A stretch of DNA of 31,710 nucleotides from JAIPEI01 sp041685835 (GTDB lineage: Bacteria; Desulfobacterota; DSM-4660; Desulfatiglandales; HGW-15). Under the pieces are notes generated by a model. The model saw only the letters and a program-made list of their open reading frames with translations. It searched no databases and had not been told where the DNA came from. Shown here one piece after another: positions 1-8,065 of the stretch. The stretch's first letter is position 1; each line of letters opens with the position of its first letter. The position numbers were made by a program, and so were the translations under genes. The DNA lies in the NCBI GenBank assembly GCA_041685835.1, contig JAWLEX010000025.1:1-31710 (forward strand), written 5' to 3'.

Positions 1-16
1 AGGGCGGCCACAGTCT

Positions 17-479
17 TTGTCAGACTTCGTTCAATGCCTCGAATTTGCCCCTCACGGAGCTTGTCGGAGATATAGACCACGCTTGTCAGATCAAGACCCC
101 AAATGGGTTGACGGCTTCGATGGCAGGTCAGATCCTTCCCCCGCAGGGGGAGAGACGTCATGGAAGCGTTCGCTTCCTGGATCAGCTTCTTGTGGTGGGA
201 TGGAGACAGTGCCGCGACGAAGTGAAGATCCTCCTCTACACTGCGCAAGATCAAAGGCAGGCTGGTAAGGTGAAAGCCCCGGATATGCTTTGTTATTGGG
301 CTGTCCGGGAAGCCGGAATGTCCATCAGATCATTGGCGAAGCGTATTGAAATAAACGCCTATGGGTCGGCTATACTGCTGAGAGAGCGCCCCATTATTCG
401 AGAGGGTATTTATACGCTGCTTGAGGGAGTTTTTTACTTATTTACCAGCGTCCCTCCTTGCACCGTCCATAAGGCTTGA
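17..479 (+). pseudogene. Decayed C-terminal part of a REP-associated (Y1-type) transposase
   Basis: No intact gene reads through this edge, but two frames carry pieces typical of the C-terminal part of REP-associated tyrosine (IS200-like, Y1) transposases. The frame opening at 17 reads LSDFVQCLEFA, like the family's 'GDSDFVQ.VL' segment. The frame opening at 45 contains APDMLCYWAVREAGMS followed by SLAKRIEI, the DnaA-like helix-turn-helix tail (family pattern 'ARSLLCYWAVRELG.S...LA..L.I'), then REGIYTLLEG. Moving between them needs at least one frameshift, and the catalytic HUH/tyrosine domain would lie off the left edge. In living members this enzyme moves or maintains REP elements. I infer a dead copy; the assignment rests on motif memory only. 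Confidence 0.5.
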
Positions 480-502
480 AATCCTCTTTTTAGATGTGTC
501 AA

Positions 503-518
503 CACGAACCACGAACAC
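503..518 (+). repeat. Dispersed intergenic motif CACGAACCACGAACAC, copy 1
   Basis: A 16-base motif identical to the copy at 12749-12764 and related to the reversed copies near 2479 and 23714. It lies in non-coding DNA after the transposase remnant. The stretch 480-614 holds nothing else that I can support. Confidence 0.6.
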
Positions 519-614
519 AGGCTGCGGTCATTATGGCCCCTTGACATAGTCCGACCGTCGCCCTATATTTAACCATCTGTTTAAAATCTGTTACGCCGGG
601 TGGACAAATAGAAC

Positions 615-644
615 GGCCCGCCTCGAAGCGGGCCTTCGTTTGTT
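615..644 (+). terminator. GC-rich hairpin followed by a T-rich tail
   Basis: A perfect 7-bp stem (GGCCCGC at 615-621, GCGGGCC at 628-634) with a 6-base loop is followed by TTCGTTTGTT. It would end rightward transcription from the transposase remnant and insulate the small gene starting at 672. Confidence 0.5.
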
Positions 645-671
645 CGGATCCCGGCCGGAAAAGGAGGCAGC

Positions 672-932
672 ATGACTGACAGGAAACCACTTACTCAGGA
701 AATCATGAACGAGGCATTGAACGACCCCAACTTGACGAACGAGGAAAGGGTCCAGATTGACGAGATTCAGCTAAACGCCATATTCCGCGCCCGAAAGGTG
801 GCGGACAGCCGGGAAGAAAGGAATGCGTACACGAGGACCCTGGAACGGGAACTGCGAAAGAGCGAGGGTGAGATTCAGAGGATTCGCGGCATGGCGGCAA
901 ACCGGGAGTCGAGAAGGGTGGAAAACTTCTGA
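672..932 (+). CDS. Small charged hypothetical protein, probably helical
   Basis: An 86-residue protein that I do not recognise. The start is supported by an AAGGAGG Shine-Dalgarno sequence directly upstream. The composition is very rich in Glu, Arg and Asn with few hydrophobics. The middle and C-terminal parts (about residues 25-80) look like one long amphipathic helix with possible coiled-coil character. There is no signal peptide, membrane segment or cysteine motif. It stands alone between a hairpin at 615-644 and a strong hairpin terminator at 987-1033, so it is probably a single-gene transcript. The good RBS and flanking terminators make me think it is real; function unknown. Confidence 0.6.
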   Translation: MTDRKPLTQEIMNEALNDPNLTNEERVQIDEIQLNAIFRARKVADSREERNAYTRTLERELRKSEGEIQRIRGMAANRESRRVENF

Positions 933-986
933 GAGAAAACGTGCCTGTGGCGGACAAAGACGCCCTGGATAGGCAATGACATGTCG

Positions 987-1033
987 CGGCCCCGCTCCAC
1001 AGATGCCTTGTTGTGGAGGGGGCCGTTTGCTTT
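987..1033 (+). terminator. Rho-independent terminator after the small ORF
   Basis: The left arm 987-1001 pairs with 1012-1025 to give a stem of about 14 bp with a single bulged G, a 10-base loop, and a TTTGCTTT tail. Its orientation fits termination of the gene at 672-932. It also separates that gene from the convergent pgk. Confidence 0.7.
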
Positions 1034-1064
1034 GGAAGCGACATGGCGGTTTGTACGGACCGCA

Positions 1065-2381
1065 TTAAGAGGAACGCCGGCGCGTCAAATTTTCCATAAG
1101 GGCCTCAACAGGTTTCAAGGCGTAAGGTGACCCTTCCTCAATGGCCTTTAAGACGGTTCCGCCGCCGGTGAAGAAATAGTAGGAAGGGTCGTCCACGGCC
1201 GACATGTAGAGCCCAGGCGTCAGGTTCTTGAACTCCTGGAGCGTGTCGCCGCCCCCAAACAGCTTTCGTGCATCGCGGTTTCGGGCGATCTCGCGGTTGA
1301 GGCGCTCCGTTCCCCTGTAGAAGTTGGGCACGAGGCCCATAACGGCGTTTACAAAGATGGTCCCGGCCGAGTTAAGGACTTGAGCGACTTCAGGGTCGTC
1401 AAAGGATTCAGGGGCCGCGTCCAGAAACGGACCGTATTTCCGTTCCTGATCAAAATCGCGCACCCACACGGTACGAAATCGTCCTTGCTCCCGCGAATCA
1501 GGCACCTCCGACTCCTCGACGGCGGGCAGCTCAACAATCTTTTTAGATTCCCTGTCCATGTCCACCAGTTCCCGGGCTCCACGGACATCCTCCTCGCCGA
1601 CCCCTCCCACTTGAATCCCATACTTGGCGGAGAGGTAGGCATTGTATATGACACCACCCAGGATCAAGTGGTCGACACGCTCATAGATTCGGCGAAGGGG
1701 CCCGATTTTCGTGTCGTACTTTGCCCCGGCCACCACTGCCACAAAGGGCCTTTGGGGCTCCAGGACCTGTCTGAGGTGCAAGAGCTCCTTTTGAAGGAGA
1801 AGCCCGGCAAAGGAGGGGAGATGACGGGTTACGTCGAAGGTGGAGGCGTGGGGCTGCCAGGAGCCGAAGGCGTCGTTGACATAGACGTCCGCCAAGGCGG
1901 CCAATTGCGACGCCAATCGATCCCTCGACTCTCCTTCTTCTTCCTCCCCCTGAAAGCAGCGCGTGTTGGGAAGGTAGATTCCGCTGATGCGCTTTTCCTT
2001 GAGCTGCCTTATGTGGTCCTTGATGGATTCGTCGATGTCACGAATTCCAAGGTCGCCGTCGGCCTTGAGCTCGGGCACAACGAATCGGGCATCCAGCTTT
2101 TTTTCGAGGTAGTCCGCGATGGGTAGGACAGATTCCCTGCCGTCTTGGGTGATCTTTCCGGTTTTCTTGTCTCTGGGACGTCCTACGTGAGACATCAGGA
2201 TCGGGCGTCCCCCCTGTTCCGCGATACGGTACAGGGTGGGAAACCCGGCCTCGATTCGAAAGGGGTCCGTGATCTTTCCTTTCTTTACCACGTTGTGGTC
2301 GACCCTTACGAGCACCACCTTGCCGTCGAGGTCGGCATCCTGAATAAGGGGCAGTGCCGGGTCCAGTTCGTTGATGTTCAT
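1065..2381 (-). CDS. pgk: Phosphoglycerate kinase, divergent form
   Basis: Cytosolic glycolytic/gluconeogenic enzyme (1,3-bisphosphoglycerate + ADP to 3-phosphoglycerate + ATP). The 438 residues cover both PGK lobes: VLVRVDHN (about 23-30) with Arg42 for substrate binding, SHVGRP at 64-69, NTRCF with Arg141, NDAFG at 169-173, AGAK with Lys221, GGGDT at 377-380 and TGGG at 405-408. The protein is longer than typical PGKs (about 390-420). It departs from consensus at two places. The usual HRAHAS segment reads WQPHAS, losing an Arg that normally helps bind the phosphates, and the usual NGPMG hinge reads NAVMG. The start is supported by an AAAGGA site. It is a single gene on this strand with a promoter candidate at 2439-2466. 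Family membership is clear; full catalytic activity is inferred. Confidence 0.9.
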   Translation of the reverse strand: MNINELDPALPLIQDADLDGKVVLVRVDHNVVKKGKITDPFRIEAGFPTLYRIAEQGGRPILMSHVGRPRDKKTGKITQDGRESVLPIADYLEKKLDARFVVPELKADGDLGIRDIDESIKDHIRQLKEKRISGIYLPNTRCFQGEEEEGESRDRLASQLAALADVYVNDAFGSWQPHASTFDVTRHLPSFAGLLLQKELLHLRQVLEPQRPFVAVVAGAKYDTKIGPLRRIYERVDHLILGGVIYNAYLSAKYGIQVGGVGEEDVRGARELVDMDRESKKIVELPAVEESEVPDSREQGRFRTVWVRDFDQERKYGPFLDAAPESFDDPEVAQVLNSAGTIFVNAVMGLVPNFYRGTERLNREIARNRDARKLFGGGDTLQEFKNLTPGLYMSAVDDPSYYFFTGGGTVLKAIEEGSPYALKPVEALMENLTRRRSS

Positions 2382-2438
2382 AGGCGCATTCCTTTCTGAA
2401 GCCAGGGAGTCGGCGATGAACTCGTCCTTAACTCAATC

Positions 2439-2466
2439 AGTATATCAGAGCACAGGCGGGTTTGAA
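2439..2466 (-). promoter_or_regulatory. Candidate sigma-70 promoter for pgk
   Basis: Read leftward, a -35-like TTCAAA (complement of 2461-2466) and a -10-like TATACT (complement of 2439-2444) are separated by 16 bases, about 60 bases upstream of the pgk start. The -10 is good and the -35 is weak. Confidence 0.4.
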
Positions 2467-2478
2467 ACGGCGAAAACA

Positions 2479-2498
2479 CGTGATTCGTGGTCTTCGTA
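2479..2498 (-). repeat. Relative of the dispersed cacgaa motif, reversed
   Basis: On the minus strand this reads ACGAAGACCACGAATCACG, a variant of the CACGAACCACGAACAC motif found at 503 and 12749. It lies in the non-coding stretch upstream of pgk. Confidence 0.4.
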
Positions 2499-2730
2499 CT
2501 ATTGTCTGCCGGTTTCTTGTTTTCTTGAAATGAAAAGATCAGATTTTCTCGCAAACACGCACAAAGTCAAAAGATCGACCCAATAGGGTTTACTTGGAGT
2601 CTTGGCGAGAGAGAAGAAGTTCTTGGCTTTTCCAGTTTCGGTTGCGGCTACGCCGCACTAAGGTCTTTGTGTTAATTGATTGAGAGCAAGAAGGACACGA
2701 GAAAAAATCCGCCCCGGGAAGGCCGCACGA

Positions 2731-2805
2731 GGTTGCCATCCCCTGCGCCCTGCGGTAAGGTGTTTCGGGTAAAGTCCGCGGCCTACATAGGGTATGAGGG
2801 CAACC
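2731..2805 (+). promoter_or_regulatory. Possible structured leader RNA (three-way junction) before the ferredoxin gene
   Basis: The 476-base gene-free stretch 2382-2857 contains a perfect 7-bp outer pairing, GGTTGCC (2731-2737) with GGCAACC (2799-2805). Inside it lie two further possible helices: GCGG (2752-2755) with CCGC (2776-2779), and CCT (2782-2784) with AGG (2789-2791). This would be a three-way junction ending about 50 bases before the ferredoxin start codon. I do not recognise a known riboswitch class. The rest of the gap has only a short TGCGGC/GCCGCA palindrome near 2641-2657. Confidence 0.3.
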
Positions 2806-2857
2806 GGTAACTCTCTGAACAGCCCTGCATGGTGTCGGGAAATAGGGGGTTGTAATA

Positions 2858-3964
2858 ATGGAAAGAAGCGGCGATGTGTACATTCGTCTGGCGGAGCATC
2901 TGTCAACCCTGGGCATGGGATATCCGCTCACGGACGACCTTCTGGAGATCCTTCGAGATAATTTCAGCCCGGAAGAGGCCCTCGTTGCACTTGCCCTGCC
3001 CACGCGTGTGGCCCCGCTGCGTCCCGTTCCGGCTCACGAGATCGCGCCCCTGGTGGACCTCCCCCGGGAAGAGGTGATCAGCATCCTTGAGAAACTGGCC
3101 GGCAGGGGGCTGCTGTTCTGCGTCCGGACGGAGGAGGGTATTTGGGGCTATGCCCTTCAGCAGGTGGGGTTCGGGTTCCCTCAGCTCTATTTCTGGAAAG
3201 GCGAGGATACTGACACGGCTCGGCACATGGCCGGTCTGGTGGCTAAATACTTCAACCGAAAAGTGACCCAAGCGGCCTATGGATCTGAGACGCAACCCTA
3301 CCGCTACGTACCGGTGTCCGGCTCCCTGACACCGGACATGCAGGCGGTGTTTCCCCACCACGCCATGGAGGCTGTTCTGGAGAACGCCCGCGAATTCGCA
3401 GTGTGTCACTGTGCCTGCCGCATCATGGCGCGCCTCCGGGGACGGGACTGCGGCCATCCCACGGAGGTCTGCATCAAGTTCGACGAGATGGCCCGGTATG
3501 TCATCGACCGCGGCTTGGGCCGTGAGATCACGCGGCGGGAAGCCGCGGATCTGGTGGCCCTTGCGGCCCAAGAGGGGCTGGTCCATTTCGTCGACAATGC
3601 CGGGGGAAATATCAAGCACAACTGCAACTGCTGCGGGTGCTCATGCTGGAATGTGGGGACCATCCGGCGGCGTAAAATCCCCAGGGACCTCATAATGGCC
3701 ACCTATTTCCTGCGCGAAACGGACTTGAATTCCTGTGCAGGCTGTGGCGAGTGCGCTCATATCTGTCCGGTGGAGGCCGTTGTCATGGAAGACGACCTCC
3801 CGGTTGTAGATCCGGACTGGTGCATCGGTTGCGGGCTCTGTGTCCCACGATGCCCTGCGGATGCCGCCGGGCTGCGGCTTCGTGACGACAGGACCGGTGA
3901 GCTGCCGGCAATGCTGTTCGAGGAGCTTCACGAAAAAATCCTTCGCGAGAAGAAACTCCTCTAG
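2858..3964 (+). CDS. Cysteine-rich 4Fe-4S ferredoxin protein with N-terminal winged-helix-like region
   Basis: A 368-residue soluble iron-sulfur protein. Residues about 1-110 contain a helical segment (LPREEVISILEKLAGRGLL) that looks like a winged helix. A middle cysteine cluster follows: CHCACR at 183-188 with Cys198 and Cys205, then HNCNCCGCSCWN at about 255-264. The C-terminus holds two canonical cluster motifs, C293/296/299 plus C303-P and C322/325/328 plus C332-P, enough for two [4Fe-4S] clusters. The middle cysteines could bind another cluster or a metal. Similar proteins are common in Desulfobacterota as electron-transfer partners of unknown specificity. The start has a GGGGG-type RBS and follows the candidate structured leader. 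No redox partner gene is adjacent. Confidence 0.8.
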   Translation: MERSGDVYIRLAEHLSTLGMGYPLTDDLLEILRDNFSPEEALVALALPTRVAPLRPVPAHEIAPLVDLPREEVISILEKLAGRGLLFCVRTEEGIWGYALQQVGFGFPQLYFWKGEDTDTARHMAGLVAKYFNRKVTQAAYGSETQPYRYVPVSGSLTPDMQAVFPHHAMEAVLENAREFAVCHCACRIMARLRGRDCGHPTEVCIKFDEMARYVIDRGLGREITRREAADLVALAAQEGLVHFVDNAGGNIKHNCNCCGCSCWNVGTIRRRKIPRDLIMATYFLRETDLNSCAGCGECAHICPVEAVVMEDDLPVVDPDWCIGCGLCVPRCPADAAGLRLRDDRTGELPAMLFEELHEKILREKKLL

Positions 3965-4111
3965 CGCTCGTCCCGTCAAAGTAATTCAGGTGCACGGGGA
4001 TCGATCAATGCCGAGACTTGGCGCTGTGACGGGCAAAGAGGATCTTGTGTGGTTTGAACTCCCAAAGGGGTCTTCGCGGGGGACCATCCGCGGGCGGAAC
4101 AGGAGGAAGGC

Positions 4112-4894
4112 GTGCGGTTCATCTCATTCAACATGCGTTTCGAGAACGATCGGGACGGTGGGAACTCATGGTCAAACAGGCGGGACTTCGTCATTCGCCT
4201 GGTCAAACGATATGCGCCTGACGCACTGGGGACCCAGGAGGGGAAGTGGTCTCAACTACTCTTTCTCAGGGATCGCCTGCCGGAATACGCCATGCAGGCG
4301 ACTAATCGCGTAATAGACGACACGTCCCAATACCCCACCCTCTTTATCCGCAAGGCCTCGTTCGAAGTCATGGAAGGCGAGGAGTTCTGGCTCTCCAAAA
4401 CGCCCCGGGTAAACCTGAGCAAGGACTGGGACAGCGCGTTCCCGCGGATGATGAGCGCCGCGAGACTGAGATGCCGAAGATCCGGCTATCACCTCTGGGC
4501 GGTGGTGACCCACCTGGATCACATGGGGGTTGAGGCGAGATATCGGCAGGCACAATTGCTGGCGGACTGGGTTTCTAAACAGGCTGAGCCTGTGGTGGTT
4601 ATGGGCGATTTCAACGAAGGGCCTGAATCCAGCGTGCACGCGGCTCTGACGTCCGAGCGAACCGACTTGATGGACACCTGGCAGCGCATGGGGGGGGAGG
4701 AAGGTGAGTCCTCCTACACCCACCACGGTTTCGATGGGGTCCCCCGGATCGCTCGACTGGACTGGATCCTGGCGAGCCGCCGTCTTATTGTCGAGGATAT
4801 CCGGATCATCAGGGACCGGGAAGACGGGAGGTATCCGTCGGATCACTTCCCGTTGTTGGCGGATCTGGCGTTTCCCGCTGCGGAAAACCTTTAG
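4112..4894 (+). CDS. Endonuclease/exonuclease/phosphatase-family hydrolase
   Basis: About 260 residues, starting at GTG with an ideal AGGAGGAAGG site just upstream; the next ATG is only seven codons later. The EEP (DNase I-like) fold is marked in order by SFNMRFEN near the N-terminus (metal-site Asn), GTQEG at about 40-44 (catalytic Glu), VVTHLDH at about 132-138, VMGDFNEGPESS at about 165-175 (catalytic Asp/Asn), LDWI at about 218 and SDHFPLL at about 244-250 (terminal Asp-His). The form resembles the subfamily annotated as metal-dependent hydrolases acting on phosphodiesters or phosphomonoesters. There is no signal peptide, so it is cytosolic. The substrate cannot be told from sequence. The next gene starts about 90 bases on in the same direction, so the two may be co-transcribed. 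Confidence 0.85.
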   Translation: MRFISFNMRFENDRDGGNSWSNRRDFVIRLVKRYAPDALGTQEGKWSQLLFLRDRLPEYAMQATNRVIDDTSQYPTLFIRKASFEVMEGEEFWLSKTPRVNLSKDWDSAFPRMMSAARLRCRRSGYHLWAVVTHLDHMGVEARYRQAQLLADWVSKQAEPVVVMGDFNEGPESSVHAALTSERTDLMDTWQRMGGEEGESSYTHHGFDGVPRIARLDWILASRRLIVEDIRIIRDREDGRYPSDHFPLLADLAFPAAENL

Positions 4895-4985
4895 CGGTTT
4901 TATCCAAAAGCCAACCGCATAGCTCGTGCCCATCCAGAAACGCTTTTTGGGCACTGGCAAGTTTCCAATTCAGAAAGGAGGGGTC

Positions 4986-5402
4986 ATGAAGAGCTACCGG
5001 AAAGAACTCTGGTTCCACGTGCCCACCAGGCGCGCCCTGATCAATATCACGGGTGAGGTGGAGGAGTGCCTGAAGGAGAGCGGTATTCAGGAGGGCCTGC
5101 TCCTCTGCAACGCCATGCACATCACGGCATCCGTGTTCATAAATGACGACGAGTCCGGACTTCACCAGGACTATGAGGAGTGGCTCGAGCGGCTTGCTCC
5201 GCATGAACCCGTAGCCTCGTATCGCCACAATGTAGGTGAAGACAACGCAGACGCGCACATGAAACGCCAGATCATGGGACGGGAAGTGGTGGTGGCCGTC
5301 ACAAAAGGGCGCCTGGATTTAGGCACATGGGAGCGCATATTCTACGGCGAATTCGACGGCAGGCGGAAGAAGCGGGTCCTGGTCAAGATCATAGGGGAGT
5401 GA
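4986..5402 (+). CDS. YjbQ/UPF0047-family protein (secondary thiamine-phosphate synthase-like)
   Basis: 138 residues, beginning at an ATG behind AAAGGAGGGG; an upstream in-frame GTG at 4926 lacks such a site. The family is recognised from LLCNAMHITASVFIND (about 40-55) and the conserved C-terminal block HNVGEDNADAHMKRQIMG followed by TKGRLDLGTWERIFYGEFDG. YjbQ members form small trimers and a side activity as thiamine-phosphate synthase has been reported for some. The physiological role is not settled. The length matches the family. It follows the EEP hydrolase and is convergent, only a few bases away, with the lytic transglycosylase. Confidence 0.9.
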   Translation: MKSYRKELWFHVPTRRALINITGEVEECLKESGIQEGLLLCNAMHITASVFINDDESGLHQDYEEWLERLAPHEPVASYRHNVGEDNADAHMKRQIMGREVVVAVTKGRLDLGTWERIFYGEFDGRRKKRVLVKIIGE

Positions 5403-5407
5403 GCGGG

Positions 5408-6532
5408 TCAGGGCCGCAACCTGAGTTGCTGCCCTATCCGGATCAGAGAGCCGTGTATGCCGTTGAGGGACCTTATGGTTTGCACGGGAACGCCCGAGCG
5501 TTTGGATATGCTGCTCAGCGTATCGCCCCGCTGCACCACGTAGAGATCCCCGGTTATGGAGCCGCCCCCTGTGCCGGCGTAAGTCTTGCTCATCTTCTCG
5601 AGTGCCATGGCCAGGTGGGCCCCTTGGCCGGGGGGGACATTGACGGTGTACCGGCCCCGCGGCATGTTGTAGCCGAGGATTTGCGGATTGAGGTCCTTGA
5701 TCATCTTGACGTCCGTGCCTATGGCCTCGGCCACTTCCACCATGGGTATAACGGCCCTGGAGTTCACCTCGACGCGATCGCAGGGGATAGGCCGGTAAAC
5801 CCGGCTTTCAGGGATACTGTACCCATACTTGGCCGGGTCCTCCAGGATCAGTTTGATGGCGGCGATGCGGAAGACGTACCGCTCGGTCTCGAGCGGCAGG
5901 TTGAGCCGGTAGAAGTTGTCCGACCTCTGGCGTTTCATCTGGCCTCTTAATCGGGACTTGCCGCAGTTGTATGCGGCCATGGTCAGGGCCCAGTTCCCGA
6001 ACATTTTGCGCAGCCTCTTGAGATACTTGAGGGCAGCGGTTGTTGCTTGCTCGAAATCGCGGCGTTCATCGATCATGTTGTCGTAGCGAAGCCCTGCTTC
6101 CCGGGCCGTGCCGGGCATGAACTGCCAGGGGCCCATGGCCCCCATGGAGGAACGAATGTCCATGATCAGCGCACTTTCAGCTACGGCCAGGTATTTCAGG
6201 TCGTCCGGCAGGCCCTCCTCTTTAAGACGCTTCTCGATATATGGAAAATAACGTCCCACCCTCTTGAGCCACATGAAGACCTGGGCCTGGTTCCACGCCG
6301 AAATGGTGAGTTCACGGTCCAGCATCTCCCCCACTTCCCTCCTCTCTATGGGTACTGGTTCGCCGCACAAAAACAGGACATCAGGGAGGGGAACTTCCTC
6401 GTGGACAACCGGAGCGGGTTTTTGTGAGGCGGGGGAGATGGGCGGCAGGCAGAGGGCGAGGCCCGCTGCCGCGGCCAGAACGAGCATCGAACGCAAGCAT
6501 GAATATGACGGGTGGGGAGTTTCCATTACCAT
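5408..6532 (-). CDS. MltD-like membrane-bound lytic murein transglycosylase with LysM domain
   Basis: 374 residues. The N-terminus (about 11-37) is a hydrophobic signal sequence or anchor. The SLT (GH23) domain follows: YLAVAESAL with the catalytic Glu near 119, GPWQFMPGTAREAGL near 134-148 and MAAYNCG near 185-191. A middle region carries a partial LysM-like turn (IKDLNPQILG), and the C-terminus has one clear LysM repeat (YVVQRGDTLSSISKRSG onward). It would cleave the glycan strands of peptidoglycan in the periplasm without water, leaving anhydro-muropeptides, with LysM holding it to the wall. The start has GGAGGT close upstream; a second ATG two codons later is possible. It is transcribed alone or as the last gene after the glycosyltransferase (234 bases away). 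Confidence 0.92.
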   Translation of the reverse strand: MVMETPHPSYSCLRSMLVLAAAAGLALCLPPISPASQKPAPVVHEEVPLPDVLFLCGEPVPIERREVGEMLDRELTISAWNQAQVFMWLKRVGRYFPYIEKRLKEEGLPDDLKYLAVAESALIMDIRSSMGAMGPWQFMPGTAREAGLRYDNMIDERRDFEQATTAALKYLKRLRKMFGNWALTMAAYNCGKSRLRGQMKRQRSDNFYRLNLPLETERYVFRIAAIKLILEDPAKYGYSIPESRVYRPIPCDRVEVNSRAVIPMVEVAEAIGTDVKMIKDLNPQILGYNMPRGRYTVNVPPGQGAHLAMALEKMSKTYAGTGGGSITGDLYVVQRGDTLSSISKRSGVPVQTIRSLNGIHGSLIRIGQQLRLRP

Positions 6533-6715
6533 TGGACCTCCAAGAGTCGCGGTTCTGCTTTTTCGTACTGATCAATAATCAACGGCGGCATTGCCTGTAA
6601 GCGTGGGGGTTCACACCGATTCTGAAGATGGACTCTGGTTCTGGAAGTTTCCAGTCGCCCGTGGGGACTGTCAAGCAATTTCGGGACAAGAGCCACAACA
6701 TGGAAACGATGTGCG

Positions 6716-6736
6716 GGCCTATTGATGAAATAGGCC
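6716..6736. repeat. Perfect 8-bp hairpin in the gap after the glycosyltransferase gene
   Basis: GGCCTATT (6716-6723) and AATAGGCC (6729-6736) with a 5-base loop. It lies 30 bases past the stop of the glycosyltransferase (minus strand) but lacks a T-run on either side, so it is at best a weak or rho-assisted terminator or an mRNA 3' stabiliser. The gap 6533-6766 also holds a small CTGGAA/TTCCAG palindrome at 6641-6654 and nothing else I can support. Confidence 0.4.
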
Positions 6737-6766
6737 TTCCGTCATTCATGCTCCGAACTGAATCGA

Positions 6767-8065
6767 TCAATTACGGACCGATTCGAAAGGCTTAATGGAG
6801 TCCACCGCAGCCGTGGTTTTACCGCTTATCAGGTCCCACTCGGTCTTGATCGCTTCCAGGAGCGCCTCCCAGGGATCCAGGGAGACCGCGTTCCGGCTTG
6901 ATGAGTGGGTTTCTCCGGCCAAGGCCGATTCGTAAAGGGACTCCAGACGGGCGGCACAGGCTTGACGGCCCAGAGACCGGGCGGTTTCCAGCGCACGCTT
7001 TCGGACACGCGCCAAGGCGTCCGGGTCGTCCAAAAGCCCGAGGGTTGCCCGGGCGAAATCATCGGCCGAAGTCTCGACCGGCAGCAGACGTCCGTTTTCC
7101 AGGTCTTCCACCACCTCACGGCTCCCGGAGGCGTCCAGTGCGATCACCGGAGTTTCAGCGGCCATGGCTTCGGCCAGTACCATGCCCTGGGTCTCGGACG
7201 TAGACGAAAACACAAAGAGGTCCATTGCGGCATAGGCGTCGGCGAGTGATTGCCCGGTCACGGATCCCGGGGCGACCAGGCGGGATGCGAGGCCTTCATC
7301 GCGAAAACGCTCTTCGATTACGGCACGGCTGGGGCCGTCTCCCACAACCATGAACCAGAGATCTACCCGCTCTTTCATGCACCGGACCGCGGCCTCTGCC
7401 AGGTAGTCCAGGTTTTTCTCCGGGGCCAGCCGGCCCACATGGCCTAAAACAGGCGCATCGCCCGGAATCCCGTGCCTCGAGCGAAACTCTTCTCCGCGTC
7501 CCGACGCGAAGAAGTGGAGATCCACCCCTGTTGGGATCTCGATGATGGTGGCCTGAACTCCTCTTTCCCGAATAAGGTCGGCGACGCTCCGGCTTGGCGC
7601 GACTACGGCATGGCACATGTTGGCGTACTTAGTGGAAAGATTGATGACAAACCGTTTCATGCCTGGAGAATCCATGGGGACGTAATGGGTGTATCTCTCG
7701 TAAAGCGTGTGGTGTGTGAAGACCAGCGGTCTTTTTCGTCGCCGTGCGACCCGCAGTGCCGCATCGCCCAGCAGGAAGGGGTGGTGGCTGTGGATTATGT
7801 CCGGGTCGAACTTGTCGACCGCCTTTTTGATCAAGAACGGAACGGCTATCCGGACTGAGAAGTCGCTGCCGTTAAAGTTCTGAATGGCCGGGACCCGGAT
7901 AACTTCCGGTACGTTATCATCCGCCGTCTCGTCTTGCGGAAACTCAGGGGCCACGATCAACACCCGGTGCCCCAGCCGTTCCAGGTCCGTTGAAAAGGCC
8001 TGGACCGAGCGGGCCACACCACCCACATGGGGTATGTAGGTGTTCGTGAACATACAGATGTTCAT
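6767..8065 (-). CDS. GT4-family glycosyltransferase, diacylglycerol-glucosyltransferase-like
   Basis: A retaining GT-B glycosyltransferase of 432 residues. The acceptor-side N-domain begins MNICMFTNTYIPHVGGV with the glycine loop, then DIIHSHHPF and FTHHTLYERYTHYVP at about 117-130. That last motif is typical of GT4 enzymes that glycosylate diacylglycerol or similar lipids. The nucleotide-sugar side has PTGVD, GHVGRLAPEKNLDYL, VVGDGP and SSTSETQGMVLAEAMAAETPV with the E-x7-E pair. The ATG at 8065 is preferred: AAAGGAGGATGC lies just upstream and the ATG overlaps the glycosidase stop (ATGA). A longer in-frame start inside the glycosidase gene is unlikely. The activity is probably glucose or galactose transfer from a nucleotide sugar at the membrane face; the acceptor is inferred. 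The C-terminal 40 residues are outside the fold. Confidence 0.85.
   Translation of the reverse strand: MNICMFTNTYIPHVGGVARSVQAFSTDLERLGHRVLIVAPEFPQDETADDNVPEVIRVPAIQNFNGSDFSVRIAVPFLIKKAVDKFDPDIIHSHHPFLLGDAALRVARRRKRPLVFTHHTLYERYTHYVPMDSPGMKRFVINLSTKYANMCHAVVAPSRSVADLIRERGVQATIIEIPTGVDLHFFASGRGEEFRSRHGIPGDAPVLGHVGRLAPEKNLDYLAEAAVRCMKERVDLWFMVVGDGPSRAVIEERFRDEGLASRLVAPGSVTGQSLADAYAAMDLFVFSSTSETQGMVLAEAMAAETPVIALDASGSREVVEDLENGRLLPVETSADDFARATLGLLDDPDALARVRKRALETARSLGRQACAARLESLYESALAGETHSSSRNAVSLDPWEALLEAIKTEWDLISGKTTAAVDSIKPFESVRN

Noticed and set aside
1380..2126. 248-codon plus-strand ORF opposite pgk
   Set aside because: It is a shadow of the pgk reading frame; no RBS and no recognisable motif.
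6579..6770. 63-codon minus-strand ORF after the glycosyltransferase
   Set aside because: No RBS and it contains the intergenic hairpin; taken as non-coding.
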